From Actinocorallia sp039871655 (GTDB lineage: Bacteria > Actinomycetota > Actinomycetes > Streptosporangiales > Streptosporangiaceae), in the NCBI RefSeq assembly GCF_039871655.1, contig NZ_JBDPLZ010000005.1, positions 496,001 to 560,000 on the forward strand: a DNA stretch of 64,000 nt, read 5' to 3'. The translations under genes and the position numbers were made by a program. This document shows positions 17,701 through 27,098 of this stretch, in pieces (position 1 is the first letter of the stretch; the number at the start of each line of letters is the position of its first letter). The notes beneath the pieces are model-generated. The model saw only the letters and a list, made by a program, of their open reading frames with translations. It had not been told where the DNA came from and searched no databases.

Positions 17701-19298
17701 CCGGTTCAGTTCTCGCCGCGGGGGACATCCCCGCACCGCACATCGAATACGACCTCGTCGCCCCGCTGCTGATCGTCTTCGCGACGGCGGTGCTCGGCGT
17801 CCTGGTCGAGGCGGTCTTCGGCCGGGAATGGCGGCCGAAGATCCAGGTGCCGCTGGCGTTCGCCGGACTCGGCGCGGCGTTCGTCTGGACCGTCATCATG
17901 GCGGTCAACGGCGACCCGCACCAGGTGGCGGCCGAAGGGGCGCTCGGCATCGACGGGCCGACGCTCTTCATCCAGGGCACGATCCTGGTGCTGGCGATGC
18001 TCAGCATGCTGCTCATCGCCGACCGCAGGCAGGACACGTTCGCGGCGCAGGCCGCGGCGCTGCCCGGCACCGAGGCCGAGGCCAAGGCCTCGGCGGGCGG
18101 GTCCGCGCACACCGAGATCTACCCGCTCACCCTGTTCGCGGTCGGCGGCATGCTGATGTTCCCGGCCTCCAACGACCTGCTCACGATGTTCGTGGCGCTG
18201 GAGGTCATGTCGCTGCCGCTGTACCTGCTGTGCGGGCTGGCACGGCGCCGCCGCCTACTCTCGCAGGAGGCCGCGGTCAAGTACTTCCTGCTCGGCTCGT
18301 TCTCCTCGGCGTTCTTCCTGTTCGGGATCGCGCTGCTGTACGGGTACTCGGGCAGCATGTCGCTCGGCGACATCGCCCAGGTCGTCCAGACGGGGCAGAC
18401 CATCGTCCCGGCGGAGGTCGCGGGCGGGGTCCAGCCGCAGGAGGCCACCGGCGTGCTGCTGTACGGCGGTGTGGCGCTGCTGGCGGTCGGGCTGCTGTTC
18501 AAGGTGGGCGCCGTGCCGTTCCACTCCTGGAAGCCCGACGTCTACCAGGGGGCGCCGACCCCGGTCACCGCGCTCATGGCGTCCGGGACCCTGGTCTCGG
18601 CCGTCGGCGCGCTGCTGCGCGTGTTCTACGTCGCACTGGAGAACATGCGCTGGGACTGGCGGCCGATGATGTGGGCTGTGGCCATCCTCACGATGGTCGT
18701 CGGCGCGGTCGTCGCCATCACCCAGACGGACATCAAGCGGATGCTGGCCTACTCGTCCGTCGCGCACGCGGGCTTCCTGCTCACGGGCGTGATCGCGACC
18801 TCGGAGAACGGCCTGTCGTCGGTGCTGTTCTACCTGGCGGCCTACGGCGCGACGACCATCGGCGCCTTCGCGGTCGTCACGATGGTGCGCGACTCCAGCG
18901 GCGAGGCGGGGCACCTGTCCCGCTGGGCCGGGCTGGGCAAGCGCTCCCCGGCGGTCGCGGGGATCTTCGCGTTCTTCCTGCTGGCGTTCGCCGGCATCCC
19001 GCTGACCAGCGGGTTCACTGGGAAGTTCGCGGTGTTCCGGGCCGCGGTCGAGGGCGGGGCCGCGCCCCTGGTGGTGGTCGGCGTGCTCAGCTCCGCCGTG
19101 GCCGCGTTCTTCTACGTGCGTGTGATCGTGCTCATGTTCTTCAGCGATCCGGAGCCCGAAGGACCGTCCGTGGTGGTGGCACCGGCCACCGCGGCGGCGG
19201 TCGCCCTGGGGCTTGCGGCTACTGTGGTACTCGGCGTGCTGCCGCAGCCGCTGCTGGACTTGGCTGGTCAGGCCGCCGGTCAGCTTTTCGTGCGTTAG
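17697..19298 (+). CDS. nuoN: NADH-quinone oxidoreductase subunit N
   Basis: A 533-residue antiporter-like proton pump subunit, last gene of the complete nuo operon. It has MFVALEVMSLPLYLLCGL with the conserved helix-5 glutamate, FKVGAVPFHSWKPDVYQGAP, and IKRMLAYSSVAHAGFLLTG. A short Ala/Glu linker at about residues 120-140 separates helices. GTG overlaps the nuoM stop. The polyprenyl synthase begins 14 bp downstream, so it is probably on the same transcript. Confidence 0.95.
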   Translation: MTGSVLAAGDIPAPHIEYDLVAPLLIVFATAVLGVLVEAVFGREWRPKIQVPLAFAGLGAAFVWTVIMAVNGDPHQVAAEGALGIDGPTLFIQGTILVLAMLSMLLIADRRQDTFAAQAAALPGTEAEAKASAGGSAHTEIYPLTLFAVGGMLMFPASNDLLTMFVALEVMSLPLYLLCGLARRRRLLSQEAAVKYFLLGSFSSAFFLFGIALLYGYSGSMSLGDIAQVVQTGQTIVPAEVAGGVQPQEATGVLLYGGVALLAVGLLFKVGAVPFHSWKPDVYQGAPTPVTALMASGTLVSAVGALLRVFYVALENMRWDWRPMMWAVAILTMVVGAVVAITQTDIKRMLAYSSVAHAGFLLTGVIATSENGLSSVLFYLAAYGATTIGAFAVVTMVRDSSGEAGHLSRWAGLGKRSPAVAGIFAFFLLAFAGIPLTSGFTGKFAVFRAAVEGGAAPLVVVGVLSSAVAAFFYVRVIVLMFFSDPEPEGPSVVVAPATAAAVALGLAATVVLGVLPQPLLDLAGQAAGQLFVR

Positions 19299-19312
19299 AA
19301 GGGTCTACTCCT

Positions 19313-20308
19313 GTGGGTGCTGCCGTGCCGTTCGGTCTGCGAGTGGACGACGCGCTCGCCGCGCAGATGCAGCAGGGGCTCGCGGACGTCGAGTCCCTGC
19401 TGCTGGAGACGGTCGACAGCGAGGAGTCGCTGCTCACCGAGGCGTCCCAGCATCTGGTGACGGCCGGTGGGAAGCGGTTCCGGCCCATGCTGGTGCTGCT
19501 GGCCTCGCGGTTCGGCGAGCCGTCAGCACCGGGAGTCGTCCCGTCCGCCGTCGTGGTGGAGCTGACCCATCTGGCGACGCTCTACCACGACGACGTGATG
19601 GACGAGGCCCCGCTGCGGCGGGGCCAGGCGTCCGCCAACTCGCGGTGGACCAACACCGTGGCGATCCTCACGGGCGACTACCTGTTCGCCCGTGCCTCCG
19701 ACCTCCTGGCCGACCTCGGCACCGAGGCGGTGCGGATCCAGGCCCGCACGTTCGCCCGGCTGGTGCGGGGCCAGATCCAGGAGACCGTGGGGGTCTCCGA
19801 CGACGGCGACCCGCTCAAGCACTACCTGCAGGTGGTCGCGGACAAGACCGCCTCGCTGATCGCGACCTCGGGCCAGTTCGGGGCGATGATGGCCGGGGCC
19901 CCGTCCTCGGTGGTGGACACGCTGACCTCGGCGTGCGAGAAGATCGGCGTCGCCTTCCAGCTCTCCGACGACATCCTGGACGTGGCGTCCGAGTCGGCGC
20001 AGTCGGGCAAGACTCCCGGCACCGACCTGCGTGAGGGCATCCGGACGTTGCCGATGCTGCACGTCCTGGCGGGAGACGACCCGGCCGACGCGCGGCTGCG
20101 GGACCTGCTGTCCGGGCCGATCACGGACGACGGCGACCACGCCGAGGCGCTGGACCTGCTGCGGGCGCACCCGGCGATGGCGCGGGCCAAGGCCGACACC
20201 CGGCGGTGGGCGGAGGACGCCCGTGCCGAGCTGCTCACCCTGCCCGACGTGCCCGCGCGGGACGCGCTGGCGAGCCTGTGCGACTACGTGGTGTCCCGGA
20301 CGGGCTGA
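19313..20308 (+). CDS. Long-chain polyprenyl diphosphate synthase
   Basis: A 331-residue trans-isoprenyl diphosphate synthase. The first aspartate-rich motif is LYHDDVMDEAPLRRG with the preceding GGKRFRPML. The second motif is FQLSDDILDVAS. Small residues before the first motif fit a long product (heptaprenyl to nonaprenyl diphosphate). Position right after nuoN and close to menG makes the menaquinone side chain the probable product. GTG at 19313 is chosen; another GTG at 19325 is equally possible. Confidence 0.92.
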   Translation: MGAAVPFGLRVDDALAAQMQQGLADVESLLLETVDSEESLLTEASQHLVTAGGKRFRPMLVLLASRFGEPSAPGVVPSAVVVELTHLATLYHDDVMDEAPLRRGQASANSRWTNTVAILTGDYLFARASDLLADLGTEAVRIQARTFARLVRGQIQETVGVSDDGDPLKHYLQVVADKTASLIATSGQFGAMMAGAPSSVVDTLTSACEKIGVAFQLSDDILDVASESAQSGKTPGTDLREGIRTLPMLHVLAGDDPADARLRDLLSGPITDDGDHAEALDLLRAHPAMARAKADTRRWAEDARAELLTLPDVPARDALASLCDYVVSRTG

Positions 20309-20338
20309 GGCCCCTCCAGCGGGCTCGGCTCCGGGCCC

Positions 20339-20980
20339 TCAGTCCTTGGTGAGGTAGAACATGCCGGCGGCGCCGTCCGTCGACTGCGTGGCCTTGGCGA
20401 GCTTGTTCAGCGGCATGACGTGGGTGCCGCCGTTGAAGTAGTAGTTGTACGGGTCCCAGATGGTGACGGTCTTGGCCTTCTTGTCGTAGCCGTAGGCGAC
20501 GATCAGGTGCCCGGGGTTGCCGTCGATCAGGCCCTTGTACCAGGGAAGACGCTTCATGTAGACCTGCAGCGGCACGGCTCTGCGCAGCACTCCGACGTCG
20601 TGGACGACGCGCTTGGCCAGCCGGCCGGGCTTGTTCACGTCGTAGACGAGGGAGAAGCGGTAGCCCTTCTTGCTCGCGTAGGAGTTGAGGACCCGGACGG
20701 CGTCGTAGTCGTAGGTGCCGTAGGGGGACTTGGTCTTCATCTTCTTGGCGAGCGTCTTCTGGCCGACGTTGACGCCCAGTTTCGCCAGGGAGATCGAGGC
20801 CCCGGCCGGCGCGCACCACAGCGGCCGGGCCTGGTAGGTCTTGTTGATCTTGAGGGTGAGGCGGGCGGGGGAGCCGGCGAGGCTGATCCCCTTGGCCTCC
20901 GCGGGGGCCGGAGGCTGGAGCACGACGAGCGTGGCGGTGAGCGCGGTGCCGGACACCAAGCTCGCGAGTACCTTGTTCAC
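20339..20980 (-). CDS. Secreted C39-like peptidase
   Basis: A 213-residue protein with an N-terminal signal peptide (VNKVLASLVSGTALTATLVV, then Pro/Ala-rich AEAKG). The peptidase C39-like fold is indicated by RPLWCAPAGASISLA (Cys56), GNPGHLIVAYGYD (His158) and IWDPYNYY (Asp176), i.e. an ordered Cys-His-Asp set. The GTG at 20978-20980 is preferred over the upstream start at 21058, which would bury the signal sequence. It converges on the prenyl synthase with a 30-bp gap. Substrate unknown; such proteins are often orphan secreted cysteine proteases. Confidence 0.8.
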   Translation of the reverse strand: MNKVLASLVSGTALTATLVVLQPPAPAEAKGISLAGSPARLTLKINKTYQARPLWCAPAGASISLAKLGVNVGQKTLAKKMKTKSPYGTYDYDAVRVLNSYASKKGYRFSLVYDVNKPGRLAKRVVHDVGVLRRAVPLQVYMKRLPWYKGLIDGNPGHLIVAYGYDKKAKTVTIWDPYNYYFNGGTHVMPLNKLAKATQSTDGAAGMFYLTKD

Positions 20981-21054
20981 CTGGGCGAAACTCCGGACAG
21001 TCGGGGTGGTTCGTGCGGTAAGCCTGCCGAAGAGAACCAAACGGTGCAAGTGCC

Positions 21055-21954
21055 TCAAGCGGCGACAGTGACCGGTTCTCTGGAGCGGATTTTACGGGCG
21101 GTACGTAGAGCGTCCCAGGTCAGTACCGACAACGCCACCCAAACAAGGGTGAAACCCAGCCATCGGCTGGGGGGCATCGCCTCATGCTGTATCAGGAGTC
21201 CCACCAGGAACTGCAGTACCGGGGCGACGTACTGCAGGAGCCCGAGGCTGGTGAGCGGCAGGTGCTGGGCGGAGGCGTTGAAGAGCATCAGCGGGACGGC
21301 GGTGACGACGCCGAGGCTGAGGATCAGCAGGACGTTCCCGGTGCCGGCGTGCCCGAAGGCGGCGGTGCCCTGGATCTGGGTCCAGGCCATCAGCCCCAGC
21401 GCGGGCGGGGTCAGGACGGCGGCCTCGACCGTCAGGCTCTCGGCCGAGGGCATCGCGGCGCTCTTCTTCATCAGCCCGTAGGTGCCGAACGTCAGGGCCA
21501 GGATGAGCGCGATCCACGGCGGCCTGCCGTAGTCGAGGGTCAGCACCACCACCGCGACGGTGCCGACGGACAGGGCGCCCCACTGCCAGGGCCGCAGCCG
21601 TTCCCGCAGCAGCACGACGCCCATCAGGACGGTGATCAGGGGATTGATGAAGTAGCCGAGGGAGGCCTCGATGGTGTGGCCGGAGTTGACCGCGACGATG
21701 TAGGTGCCCCAGTTGACCGCGATCACCGCCGCGGCGACGGACAGGAGCAGCCACTGGCGGCGGGTCATGCGGCGGATCCAGCCCCAGTTGCGGGTGGCGG
21801 TCAGCAGCAGCCCGACCGCCACCAGGGTCCAGACGATGCGGTGGGCCAGGACCTCGTCCGCGCGGGCCGGCTTGAGGAGCGGAAAGTACAAGGGGAAGAG
21901 GCCCCACAGGGCATACGCCGCGAAGCCGTATATCAACCCCTTTTTCGTTTCCAT
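21055..21954 (-). CDS. rarD: RarD-type EamA-family permease
   Basis: A 299-residue drug/metabolite-superfamily transporter with ten predicted helices (two EamA repeats). It begins METKKGLIYGFAAYALWGL, a typical RarD opening, and has EVLAHRIVWTL and SLGYFINPLITVLMGV, both characteristic of RarD proteins (originally noted for chloramphenicol sensitivity; substrate unclear). It lies upstream of the C39 gene on the same strand, 74 bp away, and is divergent from msrA. Confidence 0.9.
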   Translation of the reverse strand: METKKGLIYGFAAYALWGLFPLYFPLLKPARADEVLAHRIVWTLVAVGLLLTATRNWGWIRRMTRRQWLLLSVAAAVIAVNWGTYIVAVNSGHTIEASLGYFINPLITVLMGVVLLRERLRPWQWGALSVGTVAVVVLTLDYGRPPWIALILALTFGTYGLMKKSAAMPSAESLTVEAAVLTPPALGLMAWTQIQGTAAFGHAGTGNVLLILSLGVVTAVPLMLFNASAQHLPLTSLGLLQYVAPVLQFLVGLLIQHEAMPPSRWLGFTLVWVALSVLTWDALRTARKIRSREPVTVAA

Positions 21955-22071
21955 GCGCGCAGGCTATCAAGCTGTAATGAGTGATAATAGGGTCACTCAT
22001 GTCCTTCCCGGGTATGTCATGCCGTCCCCAGGAAGGAGGGCGGCGCGGCCCGGACCGGTTACCCTGACAAC

Positions 22072-22728
<657 letters not shown>

Positions 22729-22763
22729 AGCAGGGGGCTTCATACGGGTGAGAGACTCCTCAG

Positions 22764-23165
22764 ATGAGGCGGTCTTGGGCTCTTTTCGGCCTGCTGTTCA
22801 CGGTCGGCTGTTCGGCGTTCGGCTGGGGCGGCCGAGAACTGAAACCAGGCTCGGACGCGGCGGCCTGGGTCGAGCCTGATCAGCGCACCGTGTTGATCTC
22901 GACTCTCGGCGGTGCCTGCGAGGAGTCCGCCAAGGTCAAGGTGCAAGAGACATCGGAGACGGTGGAGATAAGGGTGACCGTCCGTTCTAGCGACGGCCCT
23001 TGCGTAATGGTCGGTATCCCCCGGGCGTACAAGGTCGTGCTGCGTGAGGCGCTGGGAAGCAGGAAGCTCGTCGGCGGTGATGCAGTGGAATACCCAAGGG
23101 CCGAGCAACGGCCTGTCGAGGGCTCAGCCGAGTACAAGATCCCGGTCGAGGTCGAGTACGACTGA
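22764..23165 (+). CDS. Small putative lipoprotein (cassette 1 cargo)
   Basis: A 133-residue protein. The N-terminus is a signal sequence ending in LLFTVGCSAF, a plausible lipobox with Cys16. The rest is a compact beta-rich domain with a Cys pair (GGACEESAKV and DGPCVMVG) and a conserved-looking terminal VPVEVEYD-like strand (IPVEVEYD). I do not recognise the family. It lies alone between msrA-tail copies 1 and 2, and the frame continues past its stop into copy 2. It is likely a surface protein of unknown role. Confidence 0.7.
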   Translation: MRRSWALFGLLFTVGCSAFGWGGRELKPGSDAAAWVEPDQRTVLISTLGGACEESAKVKVQETSETVEIRVTVRSSDGPCVMVGIPRAYKVVLREALGSRKLVGGDAVEYPRAEQRPVEGSAEYKIPVEVEYD

Positions 23166-23190
23166 TCACCAGAACGAACCTCTCCTCCGC

Positions 23191-23297
23191 AGGACTGTCA
23201 CCAGCAGTATCTTTCGGACGCCAAGAACCCCAACGGCTACTGCGGCCTCGGCGGCACGGGCCTGAGCTGCCCCATCGGCGTCGCCCCCGCCGAGTGA
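23191..23297 (+). repeat. msrA-tail repeat, copy 2 (type B)
   Basis: About 107 bp matching the msrA 3' end, translating to DCHQQYLSDAK and NPNGYCGLGGTGLSCPIG through a TGA. It is marked type B by TTCGGACGCCAAGAACC. The Tyr codon of YHQQYL has become TGT (Cys), which fits a copy no longer under selection. No start codon or upstream msrA body is attached. Confidence 0.92.
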
Positions 23298-23303
23298 ATC
23301 GCG

Positions 23304-23510
23304 TTGCTGGACGCCTATGTGGCCGGGGGCGTGAGCGGTTATCTGGACGGCCGGATGGATCCCTGGGGACTTGCCATCCTGGACGACTGTCTCCAGGATC
23401 TGCGGGACCTGCTGGCGGACCTTCGCGGGCGAGAGGAACGCGACCATGTCGCGCGCCTGGTCCGGATGGTCGAACTGATCCTCGGCGACCCGAAGGCGCT
23501 ACAGGCCTGA
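23304..23510 (+). CDS. Small hypothetical protein (cassette 2)
   Basis: A 68-residue, mostly helical, acidic/Leu-rich protein (GGVSGYLDGRMDPWG, then DDCLQDLRDLLADLRG). It starts with TTG only two codons after the stop of msrA-tail copy 2, without a clear ribosome site. It could be a real small protein or the 3' remnant of a larger gene cut when the cassette formed. I do not recognise a family. Confidence 0.45.
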   Translation: MLDAYVAGGVSGYLDGRMDPWGLAILDDCLQDLRDLLADLRGREERDHVARLVRMVELILGDPKALQA

Positions 23511-23592
23511 CCTGTCACCTCGTCATCTCGGCGTGGTCCCGGGACAGGCCGTAGGCTTGGCTCGTCGAGCGGGTGGCGACAAGGAGACATGG

Positions 23593-24219
23593 ATGACGGC
23601 CCTGCCGGAGGACAGCTGGCTTCTCAACCTCCGTCCGCAGCCCGCGCGGGTCACCGCTGAGGAGTACGAGGCGCTTCCTGAGGAGATCGCCAAAGCGATC
23701 GAGATCGTCGACGGCTATGTGGTTTACTGCGCGGCCCCCACACCTGATCACCAGACCGCCGGCAGGCGACTGGCCAACATGCTGGAACGTCATGCTCGTG
23801 AGGCGATGAGCGAGGGGCACGAGCGCGTCACCGTGAACAATGACGTGGATCTGCGGCTGAGGGATCTTCCATTGCTCAACCGGAGGCCCGATGTCGCGCT
23901 CTACCGGTGCCTGGACCGTGAGCGGGGCGAACGGCTCCGGGCCGAACATGCGTTGCTCATCGTGGAGATCGTGTCTCCCGGGTCGGAGACTCAGGACACG
24001 ACCGACAAGCTCGGGGAGTACGCCAAGGCGGGTATTCCGCATTACTGGATCGTCAGGCTCGACCTCACCGGCGTATCGATCATCGAACGCTACCGGCTGG
24101 ACCGGGCTGCCATGCTCTACAAGCACATGAGCACGTTCATGAAAGACGAGTCCGGTGACGCTCCCAGCGTCAGCAACCCGATCCCCATGGTGATCGATTG
24201 GTCGGAACTGCAGTTCTGA
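23593..24219 (+). CDS. Uma2-family (DUF820) putative endonuclease
   Basis: A 208-residue protein of the Uma2/DUF820 family, which has a PD-(D/E)XK nuclease fold and no settled function. Core elements are LNRRPDVALY (Asp100), LLIVEIVSPGSETQDTTDK (Glu125, Lys139) and EYAKAGIPHYWIV. ATG at 23593 is chosen because AAGGAGAC lies just upstream. The gene sits between msrA-tail copies 2 and 3. A 28-bp block of it (24081-24108) and its last 10 bp recur together at 27100-27138. Uma2 genes are commonly multi-copy and mobile. Confidence 0.88.
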   Translation: MTALPEDSWLLNLRPQPARVTAEEYEALPEEIAKAIEIVDGYVVYCAAPTPDHQTAGRRLANMLERHAREAMSEGHERVTVNNDVDLRLRDLPLLNRRPDVALYRCLDRERGERLRAEHALLIVEIVSPGSETQDTTDKLGEYAKAGIPHYWIVRLDLTGVSIIERYRLDRAAMLYKHMSTFMKDESGDAPSVSNPIPMVIDWSELQF

Positions 24220-24262
24220 GTGAGAAGAGCCGCATGAATCGGGTCAGAACACCCGGCAATCG

Positions 24263-24365
<103 letters not shown>

Positions 24366-24384
24366 GCAGGCCGGCCGGCTAGAA

Positions 24385-24406
24385 GGTGGTACCACTCGGT
24401 GGTACC
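24385..24406. promoter_or_regulatory. Putative autoregulatory operator of the RHH antitoxin
   Basis: Two direct GGTGGTACC blocks (24385-24393 and 24398-24406), spaced 13 bp start to start. The first is part of the palindrome GTGGTACCAC. They end 8 bp before the antitoxin ATG. Ribbon-helix-helix antitoxins usually bind such short repeats to repress their own operon. Confidence 0.6.
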
Positions 24407-24414
24407 GTGCGGGT

Positions 24415-24615
24415 ATGGCTGAGACTCGGTTGCGTCTGCCCGACGAGATCTACGAGCAGATCAAGGAGATCGCCCAGGGCGATGAGCGGAGTGTCAACTC
24501 CGCGATGGTTCTGGCGATCGAGGAGTACATCACTCGGCGACGGCGTGACCGGTATGCGGCGATCGGCAGGAAGGTCGCGCAACGCGACCGTGAACTGCTG
24601 GATCGCCTCGCGTGA
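24415..24615 (+). CDS. Ribbon-helix-helix antitoxin
   Basis: A 66-residue protein with the Arc/CopG ribbon-helix-helix layout: strand ETRLRLPDEIYEQIKEIAQ, then SVNSAMVLAIEEYI, then a basic tail that would wrap the toxin. It overlaps the toxin gene by 4 bp (GTGA), the usual arrangement of a type II pair. It should neutralise the Doc toxin and repress the promoter through the repeats just upstream. Confidence 0.85.
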   Translation: MAETRLRLPDEIYEQIKEIAQGDERSVNSAMVLAIEEYITRRRRDRYAAIGRKVAQRDRELLDRLA

Positions 24616-25001
24616 CCTCCTTCCCCACCACAGACGACATCCTCGCGCTGGCCGATGCCCTGCTCCCGGTCGTCGAACTGCGAGATGGCGGACTCCTGCA
24701 CGCGGCGGTGCTACGGCCCCAGACGTCGGTGTTCGGCGGAGACGCCTATCCGGACCTGTGGGAGAAGGCCGCCGCGTTGATGCACAGCCTTGTTCTGGGC
24801 CATCCGCTGGTGGACGGCAACAAGCGGCTGGGCTGGGCCGCTGCCGTCGCCTTCCTCGAAGACAACGGCGAGATCCTGGATTACCAGGACGTGGATGAGG
24901 CCGAGAGCGTCATCATCTCTCTGGCAAAGGGAGAACTGGACGACATTCCCGAGCTGGCACGCCGTCTGCGAGATCTCCGCAGCGCACCAGGAGCAGAGTA
25001 G
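24612..25001 (+). CDS. doc: Doc-family (Fic fold) toxin
   Basis: A 129-residue Fic/Doc-fold protein with the catalytic motif GHPLVDGNKRLGW (His64, Asp68, Asn70, Lys71, Arg72). The canonical HxFx(D/N)GNKR is kept except Phe to Leu at position 66. Doc toxins phosphorylate elongation factor Tu and stop translation. Length matches phage P1 Doc (126). GTG start overlaps the antitoxin stop. The partner is RHH rather than the Phd fold of P1. It is the cargo between msrA-tail copies 3 and 4. Confidence 0.88.
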   Translation: MTSFPTTDDILALADALLPVVELRDGGLLHAAVLRPQTSVFGGDAYPDLWEKAAALMHSLVLGHPLVDGNKRLGWAAAVAFLEDNGEILDYQDVDEAESVIISLAKGELDDIPELARRLRDLRSAPGAE

Positions 25002-25009
25002 GCACGTGA

Positions 25010-25101
25010 AGGACTGCCACCAGCAGTATCTTTCGGACGCCAAGAACCCCAACGGCTACTGCGGCCTCTCCTGCCCGATCGGCGCCGCTCCTGCCGAGTA
25101 G
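25010..25101 (+). repeat. msrA-tail repeat, copy 4 (type B, decayed)
   Basis: About 92 bp matching copy 2 (type B block TTCGGACGCCAAGAACC). It has a roughly 15-bp in-frame deletion that removes the GGTG loop, the Tyr-to-Cys change (TGC), and a TAG instead of TGA. It is the most degraded copy and the farthest from msrA. Confidence 0.92.
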
Positions 25102-25267
25102 TAGGCACCGACTGATCAGCCGGACCCATCGACTCCCAGCGCCTGACCGGCGGCCCGGCGGTGCCCGGTGGACATCGCGCCGACGGAGTGAGCCGAGCCG
25201 TCCTCGCCGAGGTCACCGTGCTCCGGGCGGAGTGCGGGGAGCGCCGTGACCCGTTCGAAAGACATGG

Positions 25268-26953
25268 CTACTGTCGCGGTCCTGACGAGGTGAACGTGAG
25301 GATTCTCGGTGCCAGCACCTTGGAGGAGTCCGGCCCGCGCTGGGTTCCCGGCTTGATGTAGTCGCGCAGCGAGGCCATGAACATGCCGTGCAGAGCGGGG
25401 TCGCCTTCCGCCGAGGTGTCGCCGCGCGACGGCAGCATCTGATCCGTGATCCTGGTGCAGTTCTTCGGCCAGCCGGGCAGGCCCCGGAGCACCTCGCAGT
25501 CCCGGGTGAAGTAGTGCACGAAGAACTTGCCGCTGTTCTTGACCGTGTTCGTGTAGCCGGACGCGGAGCCTTTGAGAGTGGTGTCCAGAACATTCGCCAC
25601 GCCCGCCAGCAACGAGGCGTCGTTGACGGACAGGGCGCTGTAGGTCGCGTTGCCGGTTTCGGTGGCGAGGGCGTCGACCACTGCGTAGACCTGACCGGAG
25701 TCGAGGGGGAGCGGTCGTGACAGGTAGTAGGCCGCGTCCTGCTGGTCGCCCAGGCAGTTCATGTTGATCTTGCGGCAGTACGGCCCGGTCCACCCGTACT
25801 CCCGCACCGGGTCGACCATCGGCGAGGATGCCGCCGGCCGCCTGCAGTCACTGCTCTTCAAGCGCGCCGTACCGCTGACCTTGTCGCACACCGCGTTGAT
25901 CAGCTTTCGCAGGTCCGGGGCCAGGCGGGCCTCGTTGTTCGCGGTCCGTTTCTCGAAGGCCAGCGATCCGTAGCGCCGTACGGGCCCCTGAGAGGCAGAG
26001 GCACGTACGCGCAGCACCTTCAGCGGGGGGTTCTTCCGCCACTCGTCCGCGGCCTGCTCTTGGCCGGGTGCGGGGATGGCGTACCGGAACGCGGTGAAGA
26101 AGTCGACGGCGTTCTTGCCCATGCCCAGCGGACCGATCGGGCCGAATCCGTCGCGGCTGGGCACCCGCTCGGTGAAGATGTGCCCGCTGGGAACGCCCTC
26201 GGCTCGCAGGGCCCGGCGGACGGCCCGGTCGGTGGTGGCGCTGGGCGTGATGATGAAGTACCGCTTCTTCCCGAAGGGATAACCGGATCGCCGCTGCATG
26301 ACGACGTTGTTCACGGTGTCCCCGATCGCGGACACGCTCTGGATCCGTCCTGATCGCCGGCCGTTGGCCGGGATCGTGTCGAACAGGTACTGCATGGGAA
26401 CAGGCTGGCCGGCTGTGCGCTTCCACTTGCGGTAATCGTTTTCCCTCCACCGCCCGTTCTGGCTGAACTGCCATGTCTGCACCCCCATGTAGCGGCCCGG
26501 GGGAGGCATCTTCCCGTAGATCACGATCGCTTCCCGCGGATCGAGGCGGTAGGTCACGTTGTAGCCGGGCCGCGTCCCGCCGAACGCGTTCACCATTTTC
26601 GGGTCGACGTATTCGTTCGGCCAGGTCTTCACGATGGGGACCACGTACGGGGCCGAGGGGTTGTTCAGGAGGCAGTTCTTCAGCACCGGGTAGGTGGAGT
26701 CCTTGCAGTCCTGCTGGGTGTACAGCATCGGATACCCCGGGTTGACCCGCGCTCCGCTCTTCTTCAGGCCGGCGACCAACCTCGTGGTGAACGGATCATC
26801 GGCCATGCCCGCCCGCTCGCCGTTCTGGTGCAAGCGCGCCGGAGGGGAGGCGCCGCCCTGCGCCGGAGACGCTGATGCGTACCCGGTCACGACGACGAGC
26901 ATCACGCACATCGGCAAATACCGGGCTCTCGGTGAGATGCGACTCATGGCCAT
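25268..26953 (-). CDS. Large secreted protein of unknown function
   Basis: A 561-residue protein with a signal peptide (RYLPMCVMLVVVTGYASASP) and a mature part rich in aromatic and charged residues. Visible stretches include YRLDPREAIVIYGKMPPPGR, GYPFGKKRYFIITPSATTD and late cysteines (YCRKINMNCLG, FTRDCEVLRG, WPKNCTRI) that may form disulfides. I do not recognise a characterised domain. It converges on msrA-tail copy 4 with a 166-bp gap in which I see no gene. Confidence 0.75.
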   Translation of the reverse strand: MAMSRISPRARYLPMCVMLVVVTGYASASPAQGGASPPARLHQNGERAGMADDPFTTRLVAGLKKSGARVNPGYPMLYTQQDCKDSTYPVLKNCLLNNPSAPYVVPIVKTWPNEYVDPKMVNAFGGTRPGYNVTYRLDPREAIVIYGKMPPPGRYMGVQTWQFSQNGRWRENDYRKWKRTAGQPVPMQYLFDTIPANGRRSGRIQSVSAIGDTVNNVVMQRRSGYPFGKKRYFIITPSATTDRAVRRALRAEGVPSGHIFTERVPSRDGFGPIGPLGMGKNAVDFFTAFRYAIPAPGQEQAADEWRKNPPLKVLRVRASASQGPVRRYGSLAFEKRTANNEARLAPDLRKLINAVCDKVSGTARLKSSDCRRPAASSPMVDPVREYGWTGPYCRKINMNCLGDQQDAAYYLSRPLPLDSGQVYAVVDALATETGNATYSALSVNDASLLAGVANVLDTTLKGSASGYTNTVKNSGKFFVHYFTRDCEVLRGLPGWPKNCTRITDQMLPSRGDTSAEGDPALHGMFMASLRDYIKPGTQRGPDSSKVLAPRILTFTSSGPRQ

Positions 26954-27008
26954 CCCTTCCCCCGGGGTGCTGAGCGGCCGTCCCGTGCCGTGGCTCTGCC
27001 CGCCCGAC

Positions 27009-27055
27009 CCTCACTTTGACTACCATTAGTAGTATGAATGCTACTATAAGTGAGG
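27009..27055. other. AT-rich patch with nested inverted repeats
   Basis: An AT-rich island in GC-rich DNA. Outer arms CCTCACTT (27009-27016) and AAGTGAGG (27048-27055) are a perfect inverted repeat. Inside are ACTAC/GTAGT (27019-27023/27029-27033) and TAGTAG/CTACTA (27027-27032/27041-27046). A TTGACT lies at 27016-27021, and GAGGAGGG follows before an ATG at 27060. This looks like a regulator-controlled promoter, but the gene it drove is missing; only a Uma2 fossil follows. Confidence 0.5.
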
Positions 27056-27098
27056 AGGGATGGTGCTGGCCTGCCCGGTCTTGCCGGGTTCCTTCAGC

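Noticed and set aside
25102..25267. A 49-codon reverse ORF after the large secreted protein
   Set aside because: Starts with an ATG but has no ribosome site and no recognisable sequence; kept as empty spacer.
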